A DNA stretch of 64,000 nt from contig OZ020514.1 of NCBI GenBank assembly GCA_963971425.1, positions 10,235,218-10,299,217 of the forward strand, given 5' to 3'. This stretch comes from Bryoerythrophyllum caledonicum. Taxonomy: Eukaryota; Streptophyta; Bryopsida; Pottiales; Pottiaceae. This document shows, piece after piece, positions 61,482 to 64,000 of the stretch. The stretch's first letter is position 1; every line of letters begins with the position of its first letter. The position numbers were made by a program, and so were the translations under genes. The notes below the pieces were generated by a model. That model was given only the letters and a program-made list of their open reading frames with translations. It did not search any database and had not been told where the DNA came from.

Positions 61482-61629
61482 TAAACTTCCCAAGTTCACA
61501 ATTGCAATGCAGAACATGGGCTTCATCACAATTCAAGTAAGGAAATTTACACAGACCTTTGGGATGCTACGTGGATCCCGCAAAAAGATTCTGCGATGGT
61601 TTGATGAATCCTAATAGGTATGAGAAGCT

Positions 61630-61782
61630 CCATTTGGGTTGCAACATGATGTTTTTGATGTTTTTGACGTATAAGATGTTAGAATTGAGGTATACTATAA
61701 TTACAAAAGTTTGTATTTTTGTTGAGCCCGATCTAATGACACATGGCAATTTTAATCTATATCATTATTGCACCTACTAAGG
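61630..61782. repeat. Partial copy of one arm of the foldback element
   Basis: CATTTGGGTTGCAACATGATG ... AAAGTTTGTAT ... GTTGAGCCCGATC ... CATATCATTATTGCAC-like text matches 38330-38490. It is a single arm without its inverted partner. Confidence 0.75.
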
Positions 61783-61795
61783 TAGAGGTACCCTA

Positions 61796-61858
61796 TTCCG
61801 ATCGGCCACCCAATCTATTCTGATCGGCCACCCAATCTATTCCAATCGGCCATCAGTA
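61796..61858. repeat. Three tandem ~24-bp units
   Basis: CGATCGGCCACCCAATCTATT is repeated three times with small changes (61799 onward). Confidence 0.8.
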
Positions 61859-62565
61859 GAGTATGCATGGTATGGTGCATGAAAATGATAAATGCATGAA
61901 ATGGTGTATGAAGCGACCCAAAATTGATAACTCAAAATCTGAAAATCTGAGCCATTATCGGCATTGGGTCATGAAGTGTACAATTTTGGGTTGCTCCACC
62001 TCAATTGAGCTCTCATGGTGGCCTTGCCTTGAAAGTCAAACAAGGCCGATTGGCATTGGGTACCTCCATGAGTTGGTTATCCATGGCATGTCTTCTCTCT
62101 TTTACTCACTATCACTTAGGGGCAGTTTATACTACAAACCAAGAGCCATGACCAAGGAAAATGGATTAATTCCATGGTCACACTTTAGAAAAATGTAATT
62201 TTTAAAGCCCTTGGGCCTCTCACTAAGTGTAAACCAAACTTAGACAAGGAGGAATGACCATGTACTAAAAAGTAGGCATGTTGATTTTTTTAATGAATGC
62301 CTAGAAAGGGCAGTTTTGGAAAATTTTGTCATGTTTTACCATCTCTCTTTTTTCTCCTCCTTCTCCATCTTCCCTTCTCTTCTCGTCTCTAGCCTTGAGT
62401 TTCTTCTTCTCTTTTCTTCCCTTAAAATTGCAGCAACCATGGTTTCAATGGAGGAGATGAGAAGGAGTCTTGTCTTAGTTTTAGGGTTACATATGTGTTT
62501 GTACATGCTTGCGAAGCATGTTGCAGATATGCAAGCCTTGACCTTGCAAGGAGAACGGAGGAAGT
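61859..62565. other. No gene recognised
   Basis: AT-rich DNA with a T/C-rich stretch (62335-62425) upstream of the Harbinger remnant. Short open frames have no recognised domain. Confidence 0.35.
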
Positions 62566-62880
62566 TTGTTTTTTTTCAGCTTGCTTCGTGAAAGTTTGGG
62601 TTGTAGAGAGAGGAGCATATGGAGTCAAGCCCGGATGTTTGGATTTGTGCACCGTTTGTTGTTGGGTTCATGGATGGAGAAGGATTTTAGGAGTCGGAAT
62701 CGAGTCAATTTCAGTACTTTCAGATTTTTGTGTGAGAGATTGGAGCCATATTTGAATAAAGAAGATACTTATTTAAGGCCAACTGTGCCTCTACAAGATA
62801 GGGTTGCAATGTCTTCGCATAGGTTGGGTACTGGTGATGGATTGCGGAGCATAGGAGATTTGTATGGAGTTCACTATTAA
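62566..62880 (+). pseudogene. PIF/Harbinger transposase, N-terminal fragment
   Basis: The frame encodes FRFLCERLEPYLNKEDTYLR, then VPLQDRVAMSSHRLGTGDG and DLYGV, the N-terminal helical region that precedes the DDE core in HARBI1-like transposases. It breaks off after DLYGV at ~62872, where sequence in the opposite orientation begins. It is a near-duplicate of 63655-63490 in inverted orientation. Confidence 0.65.
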
Positions 62881-62884
62881 TAGT

Positions 62885-63655
62885 TTCTTTCATGCCATCA
62901 CTATTAATAATGCATATGTTGTGTAGAACTATACAACTTGCTACAATATCAGGCGTACTCCTCAAGGGCACTTCTAATCTTTTCATAATTATCCTCCATC
63001 ATCCCTTCAATATCCCAAATGTTCTTTCTACACACATGCGAGTAAATGATTGAATAAAATTCCAGTTTGCCTCCCTACTAGATAATATTGCCTTCCCGCC
63101 TTTGAATGGACAATACATGCAAGGTCTCACCGAATATGCCGCATCTCCAATCAATTTGTAGGGTTGAAACTTACCTTTAATGCAAGCTCATCCTATTCTT
63201 GTAACATGAAATACAACCCAATTATGAAGACTACTAGCCCTACCAAACTCATAATCCCAAAACACGCAATCTGGTCCAACAATCCCTCGTAAAATTGCTC
63301 TATGAAAGGACTTTCTACCATAGCAATCTTCCCCACCAACGACGGGAGCTAATATAGGAATGTGCGACTCGTCAATTGCTCTAATAATGTAAGGTATTCC
63401 ATGTAATTGTTCAAACCGCAAAGCTAATGCCCTAAACTGCAATTCATTTGGAGTTTAAACAAAAAGTGGCTGAAGATGCTTCCGAACACATTTACAAAAT
63501 TTTCGTACAACTATTGAAAGTGTACTCTTGCGAACTCCATACAAATCTCCTATGCTCCACAATCCATCACCAGTGCCCAACCTGTGCAAAGACACTGCAA
63601 CCCTATCATATACAGGCACAATTGGCCTAAAACAAGTATCTTCTTTCTTCAACAA
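62885..63655 (-). pseudogene. PIF/Harbinger transposase, decayed
   Basis: On the minus strand from 63655: LKKEDTCFRPIVPVYDRVAV, GDLYGVRKSTLSIVV, then the DDE core with RAIDESHIPILAPV (first Asp, ~63400), FWDYEFGRASSLHNW (second, ~63255), KLIGDAAYS (third, ~63160) and ERTFGILKG (~63010), and a C-terminus VASCIVLHNICII (~62940). Stops and frame changes at ~63420-63460, ~63186 and ~62955 inactivate it. The catalytic residues are still recognisable. Confidence 0.7.
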
Positions 63656-64000
63656 CCTTGCGTTTTTTAAATTTTAGATATAGGGGTTTAAAAATTCAAT
63701 ATTCAACGAGTGAAAGCACAACTTCAAACTTCTCCTTGGAATTGCATAAATTAGAGGTACCAAAAAAAATCACCGGATAGACTATGGCAACAAAGGACGT
63801 CCACACCAAGGGTCGCAACTTGGGAGCCTCGCCTCATGGGGCGATCAGCTGATCACTGAGCGAGCCGTACACCAGTCCTCCATTTAAAAAGGTCGACTAA
63901 GGGTGATCCTTGATCGGTAGGCGATTGGGTCGGTCGCTCGCCGATGGCCTACTTTGAGGGATTGTCCAAGGGTAACTTTGGGAGGGCGACCCCTCCCAAG
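63656..64000. other. No gene recognised; GC rise at the window end
   Basis: AT-rich to ~63770, then GC-richer DNA with short palindromes (GATCAGCTGATC) and related GGTCG/GATCGG words to the edge. It may be the start of another repeat cut by the window. Confidence 0.3.

Overview
The window looks like nuclear DNA of a green-lineage plant, most likely a non-seed streptophyte; a charophyte alga such as Chara is my best guess from general character, not a proven assignment. Three spliced genes look like host genes: a TEX2-type SMP lipid-transfer protein, a strictosidine-synthase-like beta-propeller protein and a small LEA-like protein. All lie between 30.0 and 37.5 kb. Nearly everything else is transposon-derived. 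No rRNA, tRNA or CRISPR array was recognised.

Layout. 0-2.3 kb: a large hairpin and a dimeric ~100-bp tandem repeat. 2.5-10.7 kb: a MULE-type transposase with one intron and a SWIM-like zinc finger, followed on the same strand by a six-exon gene whose C-terminus resembles a beta-class DNA amino-methyltransferase. 11.3-22.15 kb: a tandem array of ~1.1-kb units, each with a GC-rich TATA-bearing block, a short exon-like block and an Arg/Gly-rich block. Two TG...CA elements with 5-bp target-site duplications (12793-16698 and 17056-20640) are nested in it, and a 200-N gap interrupts it. 22.3-29.0 kb: a decayed hAT transposase converging on a decayed coiled-coil/RING-like gene.

30-37.5 kb: the host gene island. 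38.3-47 kb: foldback elements, a 3.4-kb element bounded by inverted GTGAGC-type arrays and filled with GGTACC-centred palindromes, a Tc1/mariner fossil and MITEs. 47-60.2 kb: a very large non-LTR retrotransposon. Its second ORF carries an APE-type endonuclease, a reverse transcriptase, a methyltransferase-like segment, RNase H, a CCHC knuckle and a C-terminal PD-(D/E)xK-like endonuclease, so it looks dual-endonuclease (Dualen/RandI-like). A 2A-like motif precedes ORF2. 60.4-64 kb: MITEs, including one Harbinger-type with TAA duplications, and a Harbinger transposase arranged as an inverted duplication.

The decay pattern is consistent: most transposon ORFs keep one frame over kilobases but carry premature stops explainable by single C-to-T or G-to-A transitions (CAG to TAG, CGA to TGA, TGG to TGA/TAG). 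This suggests methylation-linked deamination. Host ORFs lack these stops, but the strictosidine-synthase-like gene has one apparent frameshift.
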